Source of the DNA: Dehalococcoidia bacterium
GTDB lineage: Bacteria > Chloroflexota > Dehalococcoidia > Dehalococcoidales > UBA1222
Reading direction: 5' to 3'
Assembly: GCA_009783135.1 (NCBI GenBank)
Contig: WRHS01000005.1
Coordinates: forward strand, 1 to 30,299
DNA length: 30,299 nucleotides
In this document: positions 1 through 7,701 of the stretch, in pieces
Layout: each line of letters begins with the position of its first letter
Numbering within the stretch: position 1 is the stretch's first letter
Made by a program: the position numbers and the translations under genes
Notes under the pieces: generated by a model
What the model was told of the DNA's origin: nothing
Seen by the model: only the letters and a program-made list of their open reading frames with translations
Databases searched by the model: none

Positions 1-79
1 CAACATACGTTCCCATATGAGGTTGTTGCAGTTAAACCCTGAAAAATAAAATCTTTCTTCAAAGCCCCGTCAGTTTGCT

Positions 80-430
80 ATGCCTGTTAAACCGCAATAT
101 TTAATCGGGGGAGGGATAATTGAGCGGTTTGGAAGACCCGAAGTGTGGAAGTTAGAGGATATTTCGGTTTTATGGTATGTCGGAAACTATAGCCGTTGTG
201 AAGTGGTATATATGGAATGCCTCGGTTTACAATACACACAAACACACTATCCAGTAAAAGCTGCAGGTTATACTATTATTTTTGGAACTAGTCACGAGGC
301 GTATGTCCACAATGATTCCAACTTCTATACAATCAATGAGGCATATGATGCCAAACTTATCACCAAAAGCGATGTGTACAACATAGGAAAGAAGCTTGAT
401 CCAGACTTTACAGAACGAAATCCGAAATAA
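80..430 (+). CDS. Orphan hypothetical protein, 116 aa
   Basis: I do not recognise a characterised family. The protein is rich in Tyr and Ile and has no signal peptide or membrane segment. Near its C-terminus (about residues 87-98) is the motif NEAYDAKLITKSD, which resembles the 'xxEAYDxGLLTxxDI' endings I recall in small uncharacterised, often secreted, Firmicutes proteins; this is from memory only. The ATG at 80 has no Shine-Dalgarno sequence, and an in-frame stop lies at 47-49, so no longer start exists in this frame. It may be the 3' part of a degraded gene. It reads as more AT-rich than the genes that follow and stands alone on the plus strand, facing the end of dnaJ. Bases 431-646 hold no recognisable feature. 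Confidence 0.45.
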   Translation: MPVKPQYLIGGGIIERFGRPEVWKLEDISVLWYVGNYSRCEVVYMECLGLQYTQTHYPVKAAGYTIIFGTSHEAYVHNDSNFYTINEAYDAKLITKSDVYNIGKKLDPDFTERNPK

Positions 431-646
431 CAATTTAGATGCTAATGATGGTCAACACAAAAGCAATGCCGTAAAGTATCAAAGCCAAAGAATACGATAA
501 AGCGACGCAGAAAGGAATAATTTAACGCCTAAATATAAACCAGCAGAATCGGGGTTCTAAAGAGTCTTGGAATCGGAAGTAAAATCTATTTCTTCATTTT
601 GAAAAACATTTATTCAGCATGCCACTCTATCCAACGTGAACCGCTG

Positions 647-1717
647 CTATTTCTTTTTCGTATCGAAGCTGGCAGCCAATTCCTCAAACAAATGTTTTTG
701 TTCTTTAGTGAGTTTACCTGGCGTGACTACAGTTAGACGCACCAGCTGATCACCCTTGCCGGAACGGCGGAAGTGCGGTATTCCCTTTCCCCTAAGAGTA
801 AAAACGTCGCCGCCCTGGCTACCTGCCAAAACTTTGACAGTTGCATCACCATATAGTGTCGGCACCAACACGTCATCACCCAATGCCGCTTGGGCAAAGT
901 TCACTTTCAGATTATAAATAATATTACTGTCTTCGCGCAGGAAGAACTTGTGTGGTTTGACACGGATATTTGCCAACAGGTTGCCAGGCGTGCCGCCGCG
1001 TTCCCCTGCATGTCCCTGCCCGCTCATCTGCATACGTACACCACTATCAACCCCTGCCGGAATGGTAATGCTGATTTTACGCTCAAAACGCTCATGTCCG
1101 CTACCGCGGCAGTTAGTACAAGCGTCTGTAATCACCTGACCGCTGCCAGAACAACGAGGACAGGCTGATACATTGGTAAAACGCCCGAATAAACTTTGCT
1201 GTACACGCTGCACACGACCACTGCCATTGCACTCAGAGCACGACTGTGGCTGTGTACCAGGCTTCGCACCACTACCGTGACACACCGAGCAATTCTCGCT
1301 GCGCATTATACGGATTTCTTTATCTACGCCCAATGCCGCTTCTTCAAAGGTTAAATCCAATGAAACCTGAATATCCTCACCGCGTACAGGGGCGCTGCGA
1401 CTGCCGCTGCCATCGCTGAAAAAATTGTAAAAGTCCTCAAAAATACTCCCCATGCCACCAAAGCCGAATCCCTCAAAGCCACGCGACGAGCCGTCCACGC
1501 CGGAATGCCCAAAGCGATCATAAGCCTGACGCTTTTCCTGATCACACAGCACCTGATAAGCCTCGCTTGCTTCTTTGAATTTATCCGCTGCATCCGCACC
1601 AGGATTTTTGTCAGGATGGTACTGGAAAGCAAGCTTTCTGAAAGCCTGCTTGATCTCATCATTGCTGGCATTCCGCCCTACTCCCAGCACTTCATAGTAA
1701 TCCCGTTTAGCCGTCAT
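647..1717 (-). CDS. dnaJ: Chaperone DnaJ (Hsp40, type I)
   Basis: Cytosolic co-chaperone that delivers unfolded clients to DnaK and stimulates its ATPase. All type I domains are visible in order: the J domain (about 4-70, HPD at 34-36), a Gly/Phe-rich linker (about 70-105, with FEGFGFGGMG), four CxxCxGxG zinc repeats beginning near Cys143, Cys160, Cys186 and Cys200, and a C-terminal substrate-binding region. At 356 aa it is slightly shorter than the usual 370-380. The ATG is preceded by AGGAAAG at good spacing. It is the last gene of the hrcA-grpE-dnaK cluster. Only 8 bp separate it from the J-domain-only gene upstream, so the two are probably translated from one message. Confidence 0.97.
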   Translation of the reverse strand: MTAKRDYYEVLGVGRNASNDEIKQAFRKLAFQYHPDKNPGADAADKFKEASEAYQVLCDQEKRQAYDRFGHSGVDGSSRGFEGFGFGGMGSIFEDFYNFFSDGSGSRSAPVRGEDIQVSLDLTFEEAALGVDKEIRIMRSENCSVCHGSGAKPGTQPQSCSECNGSGRVQRVQQSLFGRFTNVSACPRCSGSGQVITDACTNCRGSGHERFERKISITIPAGVDSGVRMQMSGQGHAGERGGTPGNLLANIRVKPHKFFLREDSNIIYNLKVNFAQAALGDDVLVPTLYGDATVKVLAGSQGGDVFTLRGKGIPHFRRSGKGDQLVRLTVVTPGKLTKEQKHLFEELAASFDTKKK

Positions 1718-1725
1718 GTGCTTTC

Positions 1726-2115
1726 CTATTTAACCTTTCTGTTTTCCTTGGAGTAATAATCAAAAAATACAAATGCAAAAGCCATTTTGCGCGCCCATGA
1801 CGGCGTAGCACGATGGCGCATAATATCAACCATATACTGCGATACCGATTTCGACCGACTGGCGCTATTCTTACGCCTGACCATCACCTCAGTTTGTGCC
1901 AAACGGCGATTATAGGCACGGCGGCGCTCAGGGTCTCCCAGCACCTCATACGCCTCAATAATACCCTTCAACTTACGATTAGCCCACTCTTCCCTGCCCG
2001 GATTATGATCCGGGTGGTAGCGCATAGCCTTCTTGCGAAAAGCCGCCTTGAGTTGCTGCGGAGTAGCGTCGCGCCGCACCGTTAGCACCTGATAAAAATC
2101 ACTACTTGCAGCCAC
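1726..2115 (-). CDS. J-domain-only protein between dnaK and dnaJ, 129 aa
   Basis: A second, minimal Hsp40 (type III-like). The N-terminal J domain (about 5-75) has an intact HPD at 34-36 and a basic helix after it, so it should be able to stimulate a DnaK-type ATPase. It lacks the Gly/Phe linker, zinc fingers and client-binding domain of DnaJ. The C-terminal 55 residues are basic and then aromatic (AFAFVFFDYY near 112-121), which could be a short amphipathic or membrane-contacting helix; this is inference. The start is GTG, and an in-frame stop lies just upstream, so no longer form is possible. It sits in the chaperone operon but behind a hairpin that follows dnaK, so it may be expressed at a different level from dnaK. 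Its partner and client are unknown. Confidence 0.9.
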   Translation of the reverse strand: MAASSDFYQVLTVRRDATPQQLKAAFRKKAMRYHPDHNPGREEWANRKLKGIIEAYEVLGDPERRRAYNRRLAQTEVMVRRKNSASRSKSVSQYMVDIMRHRATPSWARKMAFAFVFFDYYSKENRKVK

Positions 2116-2145
2116 CTGACATACACCATCCTAAAAGTTAGGAAA

Positions 2146-2174
2146 GAAGGGCTGGAAGCAATATCCAGCCCTTC
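2146..2174 (-). terminator. Hairpin after dnaK, probable (partial) terminator
   Basis: A perfect 11-bp stem GAAGGGCTGGA / TCCAGCCCTTC with a 7-nt loop lies between the dnaK stop and the J-domain-only gene. On the minus strand it is followed by a T-rich stretch interrupted by C and A residues. That suggests attenuation or processing rather than complete termination, which would lower expression of the two J-protein genes relative to dnaK. Confidence 0.6.
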
Positions 2175-2219
2175 ACCCATATTACAGAATTATATTACAT
2201 TGCACTTGGAATATAAAGG

Positions 2220-4145
2220 CTAGACCTCGCGGAATTCGCCTTCCACGGTACCATCATCCGATTTGTTATCGCCATCAGATGCCTCGCTGGCACCGGGCTG
2301 CTCGCCATCCTGCGGCGCAGACTGCTGGGTTTGTTCATAGATGTGGCTGCCGACTTTCTGCATCGCCGCCGACAACTCATCCGTGCTACTCTTCATGCGT
2401 TCTACGTCATTTGCAGATATTGCCGCTCTGACCGCTTCAATCTTGGTATTGACCTCGCTTGCGATATCCTCAGGGATTTTATCTTTGTTGTCACGCAGTG
2501 TCTTCTCCGCCTGATAAGCCATATTGTCCGACAAATTGCGCGTCTCAGCCTCTTCTTTGCGCTTATTGTCTTCGGCAACATGGGACTCAGCCTCTTTTTG
2601 CATGCGCTCCACCTCATCCTTGGAAAGACCTGAGGAAACCGTGATGGTAATCTTCTGTTCTTTGCCAGTTCCCTTATCGCGGGCTTTGACATTGAGTATG
2701 CCGTTGGCATCCACATCAAAAGTCACCTCAATCTGGGGAACGCCGCGTGGGGCAGGCAAGATTCCATCCAGTACAAATTTGCCCAACTGACGGTTATCCC
2801 CGGCCATGGAGCGCTCGCCCTGCAACACGTTGATTTCCACACTGGGCTGATTATCCGATGCAGTACTGAACACCTGGGTCTTGGACGTCGGTATGGTGGT
2901 ATTGCGCGAGATAAGCGGTGTAGCCACACCACCCATGGTTTCAATACCAAGAGTCAACGGAGTAACATCCAGCAGCAACACATCTTTGACCTCTCCCTTG
3001 AGTACTCCGGCCTGAATGGCAGCACCAACAGACACAACCTCATCGGGGTTGACACCCTTATTAGGCTCTTTGCCAAAAAGTTCCTTTACCTTTTGTTGCA
3101 CCAGCGGCATGCGCGTCTGACCGCCAATCAATATTACCTCGTCAATCTGCGCCGTCGACTTACCTGAATCTGAGATGGCCTGTTTACATGGGCCAAGCGT
3201 CTTCTCCACCAAATCCATTACCAGCTGCTCCAGCTTAGAGCGTGATAGCGTGATGTTAAGATGCTTGGGACCGGAGGCATCTGCTGTGATAAATGGCAGA
3301 TTGACTTCGGTGGACTGTACCGTAGAAAGTTCTATTTTTGATTTTTCCGCCGCTTCCTTAAGGCGCTGCATGGCCATCTTATCGTTGCGCAGATCAATAC
3401 CCTGGTCGCGTTTGAACTCATCGGCCAACCAGTCCATGATGCGCTGGTCAAAATCATCACCGCCAAGGTGAGTATCACCGGCAGTGGATTTCACCTGAAA
3501 AGTGCCCTCTCCCAACTCAAGAACAGAAATATCAAAGGTTCCGCCGCCCAAGTCATACACAGCAATGGTTTCGTCCTTTTTCTTATCTAAGCCGTAAGCG
3601 AGGGCAGCTGCGGTAGGCTCGTTGATGATACGCAATACTTTCAGTCCGGCAATCTGACCGGCGTCCTTGGTAGCTTGACGCTGCGCATCATTGAAATATG
3701 CCGGAACTGTAATGACAGCCTCTGTCACCGCTTCCCCAAGATAAGCCTCTGCATCGGCTTTTAGCTTCTGTAAAATCATGGCCGAAATTTCAGGTGGTGT
3801 ATAATCCTTGCCACCCATGGCCACACGCACTTCATCATTGGCACCGCGCGTCACTTTATACGGCTTGCGCTTGGCGTCGTCCTCAATAGAAAGTTCGCGT
3901 CCTGCCGGCTCACCCCACTTGCGCCCCATGAAGCGCTTAATTAGGTAAATGGTGTTTTCCGGATTAACAATCGATTGACGCCGAGCCACCTGCCCGACCA
4001 GACGCTCACCGGTTTTGCTTACCGCCACTACCGAAGGCGTGATATTGCCGCCTTCAGCGGAAGGAATGACCACCGGCTCACCGCCCTGCATGACGGCAAT
4101 TTCACTGAAAGTAGTCCCAAGATCAATACCAACTGCTTTTCCCAT
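2220..4145 (-). CDS. dnaK: Chaperone DnaK (Hsp70)
   Basis: ATP-driven cytosolic Hsp70 that works with DnaJ and GrpE. Visible are the phosphate-1 motif GIDLGTTFSE (residues 6-15; most bacterial DnaKs read GTTNS), the phosphate-2 motif DLGGGTFDISV, the adenosine motif around ILIGGQTRMP, the interdomain linker VLLLDVTPLTLGIET, a beta substrate-binding domain, an alpha lid and an acidic tail ending GTVEGEFREV. At 641 aa it is full length. The tail and the WGEPAGREL segment recall Dehalococcoidia DnaK. The start ATG has a strong AGGAG 7 nt upstream. It lies 54 bp downstream of grpE and is followed by a hairpin. Confidence 0.98.
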   Translation of the reverse strand: MGKAVGIDLGTTFSEIAVMQGGEPVVIPSAEGGNITPSVVAVSKTGERLVGQVARRQSIVNPENTIYLIKRFMGRKWGEPAGRELSIEDDAKRKPYKVTRGANDEVRVAMGGKDYTPPEISAMILQKLKADAEAYLGEAVTEAVITVPAYFNDAQRQATKDAGQIAGLKVLRIINEPTAAALAYGLDKKKDETIAVYDLGGGTFDISVLELGEGTFQVKSTAGDTHLGGDDFDQRIMDWLADEFKRDQGIDLRNDKMAMQRLKEAAEKSKIELSTVQSTEVNLPFITADASGPKHLNITLSRSKLEQLVMDLVEKTLGPCKQAISDSGKSTAQIDEVILIGGQTRMPLVQQKVKELFGKEPNKGVNPDEVVSVGAAIQAGVLKGEVKDVLLLDVTPLTLGIETMGGVATPLISRNTTIPTSKTQVFSTASDNQPSVEINVLQGERSMAGDNRQLGKFVLDGILPAPRGVPQIEVTFDVDANGILNVKARDKGTGKEQKITITVSSGLSKDEVERMQKEAESHVAEDNKRKEEAETRNLSDNMAYQAEKTLRDNKDKIPEDIASEVNTKIEAVRAAISANDVERMKSSTDELSAAMQKVGSHIYEQTQQSAPQDGEQPGASEASDGDNKSDDGTVEGEFREV

Positions 4146-4199
4146 TATTTTTTCTCCTTTTTGTTGTTTGCTTTTGTTTATAATTAGCTTAGGATTAAC

Positions 4200-4748
4200 C
4201 TATTTATTATCCTCGCCATTACCTACCATTACCTTAGCTGGTCTAAGTACGCGCTCATTTAGCATATAACCCTTTCCCAACTCACCCACAACCATGCCAT
4301 CCGGTCCGGGAACGCTGCTGACCGCTTCATGTACGCTAGGGTCAAAAACCTCGTCCTGCGCCTTGATACGACTCAATCCCAATACTTCAAGCACATTTTC
4401 CAGCTTACGGGCAATACCATTAACGCCTCCCACCCACGGATCAGATGCCATTTGCGGCGGGACATGCTCTGCTGCCCGCTCAAAATCATCCAGCACCGGC
4501 AGTATTTTGAGCATCATATCTGCATTGGCATACCTGATGGCATCCAATTTGTCCAGCTCCAGTCGTTTTTTATAGTTGGTAAAATCCGCCTGACCGCGCT
4601 GCCATCCGTCAAGATACTCCTGTGCTTTAGCTTTTGCTGCATCAAGTTCTTGGCGCAATGCTTGCATGTCTTCAGAAGAGTCTCCATCTTCCTGTGCATG
4701 ACCGGTTTTCTCGAATTCAGACATATCACCCTGTTCAAAACTCATCAT
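4200..4748 (-). CDS. grpE: Nucleotide exchange factor GrpE
   Basis: Homodimeric exchange factor that releases ADP from DnaK. The layout is typical: an acidic, poorly conserved N-terminus (1-30), a long coiled-coil helix (about 30-75, with NYKKRLELDK), and a C-terminal beta domain with the family signature near 135-180 (EVFDPSVHEAV and a final VLRPAKVMV). At 182 aa it is a normal length. Two consecutive ATGs (4748 and 4745) follow a GGGTGG Shine-Dalgarno; I took the first. It starts 18 bp after the hrcA stop, so it belongs to the same transcript. Confidence 0.96.
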   Translation of the reverse strand: MMSFEQGDMSEFEKTGHAQEDGDSSEDMQALRQELDAAKAKAQEYLDGWQRGQADFTNYKKRLELDKLDAIRYANADMMLKILPVLDDFERAAEHVPPQMASDPWVGGVNGIARKLENVLEVLGLSRIKAQDEVFDPSVHEAVSSVPGPDGMVVGELGKGYMLNERVLRPAKVMVGNGEDNK

Positions 4749-4766
4749 ACTTCCACCCTGCCAAAA

Positions 4767-5816
4767 TTAATTGTTCGTCACATATGAACGCCTGCCCGAG
4801 GTACCGCCATAAAGTTCGGTCACCAACAGGCTAATAAGCGAAGAAACATAACTTAGCACTGCAATAGTGCGCTCATATTCCATACGTGTAGGACCCACAA
4901 CAGCTATGCTCCCCAAAGGAGCCCCGGGTAAACCATAACGGCTGATAACTAGGCTGCAATCGTGCACAGCCTCTTCTTTGTTTTCGCGCCCGATGACGAC
5001 ACGTACGCCATAATCCGCCAAGTCGTGCAATGTCATAAGGTCCACCAGTTTCTTTTGCTCCGCCAGACGGATTAGGTTTAACAAGCGCGACCCCTGACTA
5101 AACTCAGGCTGGTTAATCAAAAAATGCCAGCCTTCCAGAAACATTTCCTGACCGCTGTGCGAGTCCTCTGCCTGTAACATACGTAGCACATGCTGCATTA
5201 TGAGTTGCTCAATCCGGCTTAATTCTGCAATCTTCAGTTCGATTTGCGCCACGCTTAGTCCGGTAAACAGGCGATTCAAGTGCCCCGCCATGACAGTGAG
5301 GTCTTCCTGTGTCACAGCATCTTCTAAACTCACAAGTTGCTGGCGCACCTTAGCACCATGCAAAACCAGCACAACCAACACCAAATGCGGCTGAATAGAC
5401 ACCATCTCCAAATGCTTATACTGCGTCGCCGGAGAGCGCGGCGTGGTGACAATTGCCACGTTTTTAACCTGCTGCGACAGCAGTGTTACCGCCAAATTCA
5501 ACCACTCCTCCAGTTTGTCCTCCACCTGATGGAACAGGTGGTTAATAAGGAACTGCTCCTCAAGCGGAAGTTCCGGACCCTTCATGTTGGCTACATGGTA
5601 ACGATAACCTTTATCGGACGGCATGGAGCCAGCGGCATGATGCGGACGCACAATATAGCCTTCCTCTTCCAGCCGCGCTACATCGTTGCGCACAGTAGCC
5701 GAACTTACGTCCAAGCCGCACTCATCTAAAACGTTGGATGAAGACACCGGCGCAACCCGCAAAACATACTGGCGGATAATGGAACTTAGTATTAATTCTT
5801 CCCGTGGTTTCAGCAT
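4767..5816 (-). CDS. hrcA: Heat-inducible transcription repressor HrcA
   Basis: Repressor of class I heat-shock genes; it binds CIRCE operators and is kept active by GroEL in characterised bacteria. The N-terminal winged helix (about 1-75) includes the family's VSSATVRNDVARLEEEGY stretch, followed by the GAF-like and insertion domains, with the typical SVVGPTRM-like C-terminal motif read here as AVVGPTRMEYER. I chose ATG 5816 (349 aa) because the longer TTG start at 5825 lies inside the operator. No clear Shine-Dalgarno precedes the ATG, and the predicted leader is only about 22 nt. It is first in the hrcA-grpE-dnaK-J-dnaJ operon and very probably autoregulated. Confidence 0.95.
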   Translation of the reverse strand: MLKPREELILSSIIRQYVLRVAPVSSSNVLDECGLDVSSATVRNDVARLEEEGYIVRPHHAAGSMPSDKGYRYHVANMKGPELPLEEQFLINHLFHQVEDKLEEWLNLAVTLLSQQVKNVAIVTTPRSPATQYKHLEMVSIQPHLVLVVLVLHGAKVRQQLVSLEDAVTQEDLTVMAGHLNRLFTGLSVAQIELKIAELSRIEQLIMQHVLRMLQAEDSHSGQEMFLEGWHFLINQPEFSQGSRLLNLIRLAEQKKLVDLMTLHDLADYGVRVVIGRENKEEAVHDCSLVISRYGLPGAPLGSIAVVGPTRMEYERTIAVLSYVSSLISLLVTELYGGTSGRRSYVTNN

Positions 5817-5818
5817 AA

Positions 5819-5845
5819 TTAGCAATCTATCGATGAGATTGCTAA
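5819..5845 (-). promoter_or_regulatory. CIRCE-like operator (variant)
   Basis: A perfect 9-bp inverted repeat TTAGCAATC-N9-GATTGCTAA. The classical CIRCE is TTAGCACTC-N9-GAGTGCTAA. The geometry is identical, and one symmetric base pair is changed in each arm. It lies between the promoter -10 box and the hrcA start, covering the predicted transcription start, as expected for the HrcA operator. Confidence 0.92.
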
Positions 5846-5874
5846 TACTAACATGTCTAACACTTCTTTGTCAA
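5845..5874 (-). promoter_or_regulatory. Promoter of the hrcA operon
   Basis: On the minus strand, TTGACA (plus-strand 5869-5874) and TAGTAT (5845-5850) are separated by 18 bp, giving a consensus -35 and a 4/6 -10. The expected start of transcription near 5838 falls inside the CIRCE-like repeat. Confidence 0.8.
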
Positions 5875-5950
5875 GGGGTATGGATTTGTCCAAGGCTATA
5901 GTAGCCATCTATCTGCCGCAAAATAGCCTTTTCTTTTTCGCTACAATTTT

Positions 5951-5978
5951 TTGATACGGATAGCAGTTGTGCTATGCT
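5951..5978 (+). promoter_or_regulatory. Promoter of the small membrane protein / nadK operon
   Basis: TTGATA (5951-5956), a 16-bp spacer, and TATGCT (5973-5978) with an upstream TG making an extended -10. Transcription would start near 5985. This rules out the longer TTG start at 5967 for the next gene and supports GTG 6006. The -10 region is nearly identical to the one before the membrane protein at 29605. Confidence 0.65.
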
Positions 5979-6005
5979 ATAGAAAATCATTGTAGCGGAG
6001 ATTAC

Positions 6006-6338
6006 GTGAGACCCGGATTTGGGCAAATTGTCCTCATCATAATCATAGCCTGCGGCGTTTTATTGCTGGCACGCAGTTCCAAGCGCGGAACAGCGAAATC
6101 CGCATCGCGAAAGACGCACACGCGACAACTTAATCCCGCCAGCACAGAAGAACCAGCCGCTATGACAGTACGCCAAAAACGCCTGCGCTGGCTGGGGATT
6201 ATCCTCATAGTCGCAGGTATGGTAGCGCTGGGGATTCTATTGAGTTCTATCATCAACTTCATCTTTGTTCTGTCTGCCGTAGCTGGGATTATCATACTTT
6301 CCGGCATCGCATTCATAATACTTTCCGCTCGTCGCTAG
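6006..6338 (+). CDS. Small uncharacterised membrane protein, 110 aa
   Basis: Not recognised as a named family. The protein has a hydrophobic N-terminal helix (about residues 6-23), then a basic cytoplasmic-looking stretch (about 24-60, rich in Lys, Arg and Ser), then two further hydrophobic helices (about 62-83 and 85-107) ending in Arg-Arg. I chose GTG 6006 because GCGGAG lies 5 nt upstream and because the longer TTG start falls inside the promoter. It is the first gene of the group leading into nadK, with 62 bp between them, and may be expressed together with it. No catalytic motif is visible. Confidence 0.75.
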   Translation: MRPGFGQIVLIIIIACGVLLLARSSKRGTAKSASRKTHTRQLNPASTEEPAAMTVRQKRLRWLGIILIVAGMVALGILLSSIINFIFVLSAVAGIIILSGIAFIILSARR

Positions 6339-6342
6339 ACGC

Positions 6343-6372
6343 TTGACAGTCTGCAAAATAGATTGTTAAACT
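6343..6372 (+). promoter_or_regulatory. Probable internal promoter before nadK
   Basis: Consensus TTGACA (6343-6348), an 18-bp spacer and TAAACT (6367-6372, 4/6 match to TATAAT) lie immediately upstream of the nadK ribosome binding site. It would let nadK and the two following genes be transcribed without the membrane protein. Confidence 0.5.
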
Positions 6373-6400
6373 GCCTATCAGTTAGGAGAAGTGGTTCATT

Positions 6401-7243
6401 ATGCAAAAAGTCGGCATCGCCTATCATCCACTGAATGCGAGAGCACCAGAACTAACCAGTCGCCTAAGTGCCGTATTACAGGCGCATGGGCTGGAGTATT
6501 GGCAATGCTCGGCATGGAATACGGCGGAATTGCGCAAACATTTTGAAGGCACAGACGTGATACTCACCATAGGCGGTGATGGTACCATTCTGCGCGTCGC
6601 GCAGGCACTGGACGGCGAACTCATCCCTATTGCCGGCATCAACCTTGGGCAACTGGGCTTTTTAACTGAAATACAACCGGATGAAGGCAGTGAAAAACTG
6701 CTGACGCTGCTGGCAGGCAAGGGCTGGTGCGATGAACGCGCCATGTTGGAGGCAGAATTGCGCCAAACAATAAATGGACAACCTCAAACAATGCAGTTCA
6801 ACGCCTTAAACGATATAGTCATGGCACGCGGTGCAATCGCCCGTATCGTGGAAATCACTGCCAGTGTTGACGGAGCCGTTGTAGATACCTATAAAGCTGA
6901 TGGGGCACTGGTCGCAAGCGCCACTGGCAGCACAGGGTATGCCCTCGCAGCAGGCGGTCCTATCCTCAACCCAAACTCGACAGATATGTTGCTTGTTCCG
7001 ATACTGCCGCATGTATCGCTGCAACATCCGCTGGTGCTCAACTCCACAAGCGTCATTACTCTTAAACTCTCTACCAACAGCCCTGCCACGCTCTCCATTG
7101 ACGGTCACATCAGTATTGAACTTTTAGACGGTAGCAGTGTTACCGTGCGCAGTAGCACCAAACGCACACATTTTCTGCGTATTGACCCGCCGGGACACTT
7201 TTACGCATCCCTAAGCCAAAAATTAAAAAGGACAACCGTATGA
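6401..7243 (+). CDS. nadK: NAD kinase
   Basis: Phosphorylates NAD to NADP with ATP or polyphosphate in the cytosol. The family hallmark GGDGTILR is at residues 58-65, followed by GINLGQLGFLTE and the second conserved motif ATGSTGYALAAGGPI. Length (280 aa) is normal. The AGGAG at about 6383-6387 serves the ATG. Its stop codon overlaps the next gene's start (ATGA), so the acetyltransferase and probably the NUDIX gene are co-translated with it. A second NAD-related gene, nadA, lies elsewhere in the window and is not part of this operon. Confidence 0.96.
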   Translation: MQKVGIAYHPLNARAPELTSRLSAVLQAHGLEYWQCSAWNTAELRKHFEGTDVILTIGGDGTILRVAQALDGELIPIAGINLGQLGFLTEIQPDEGSEKLLTLLAGKGWCDERAMLEAELRQTINGQPQTMQFNALNDIVMARGAIARIVEITASVDGAVVDTYKADGALVASATGSTGYALAAGGPILNPNSTDMLLVPILPHVSLQHPLVLNSTSVITLKLSTNSPATLSIDGHISIELLDGSSVTVRSSTKRTHFLRIDPPGHFYASLSQKLKRTTV

Positions 7244-7701
7244 CGTATAAAATTGAAAAAGCTAAAATTGAGGATGCCCCTGCCATACAGGAAATGGTCA
7301 ATTCTTTCGCCGAGACAGGAGAAATGCTGGGGCGCCCCCTGTCTGAAATCTACGAAAATTTGCGTGATTTCTATGTAGCACGCCAGGGCGGCAGTGTTAT
7401 CGCCTGCGCAGCACTGCACATAGCATGGAGCGATATGGCCGAGGTAAAAAGCTTAGCCGTCTGCGAGAAACATCAACGAAAAAGAATTGGGAAATCATTA
7501 GTCGAAATCTGTTTGAATGAAGCCAAAGAACTCGGCATTCACAATACCTTTGTCCTGACTTATGTCACCTCATTTTTCCAAAAATGCGGCTTTATGGAGG
7601 CAGACAAGGCCGTTTTGCCGCACAAAATTTGGGGCGAATGCTATCGCTGCCCCAAATTCCCCAACTGTGATGAGGTAGCCATGGTTTATCGGGTTAAGTG
7701 A
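7240..7701 (+). CDS. GNAT N-acetyltransferase, short ArgA (N-acetylglutamate synthase)-like
   Basis: A 153-aa single-domain GNAT enzyme. The acetyl-CoA-binding region is around residues 70-90 (VKSLAVCEKHQRKRIGKSL, an R/Q-x-x-G-x-G/A variant). The substrate-side motifs match the short ArgA-type family I recall: PLSEIYENLRDF near 30-41 and the C-terminal LPHKIWGECYRCPKFPNC with three cysteines. In that family the reaction is acetyl-CoA plus glutamate giving N-acetylglutamate, the first step of arginine synthesis. The assignment comes from motif memory, and no arg gene is nearby. ATG overlaps the nadK stop (ATGA), and its own stop overlaps the NUDIX start. Confidence 0.85.
   Translation: MTYKIEKAKIEDAPAIQEMVNSFAETGEMLGRPLSEIYENLRDFYVARQGGSVIACAALHIAWSDMAEVKSLAVCEKHQRKRIGKSLVEICLNEAKELGIHNTFVLTYVTSFFQKCGFMEADKAVLPHKIWGECYRCPKFPNCDEVAMVYRVK

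Noticed and set aside
1..42. C-terminal end of a gene entering from the left (13 codons before TGA at 40-42)
   Set aside because: Too short to identify or to separate from chance.
5967..6005. Longer TTG start for the 110-aa membrane protein
   Set aside because: It lies inside the promoter -10 region. GTG 6006 has GCGGAG at good spacing.
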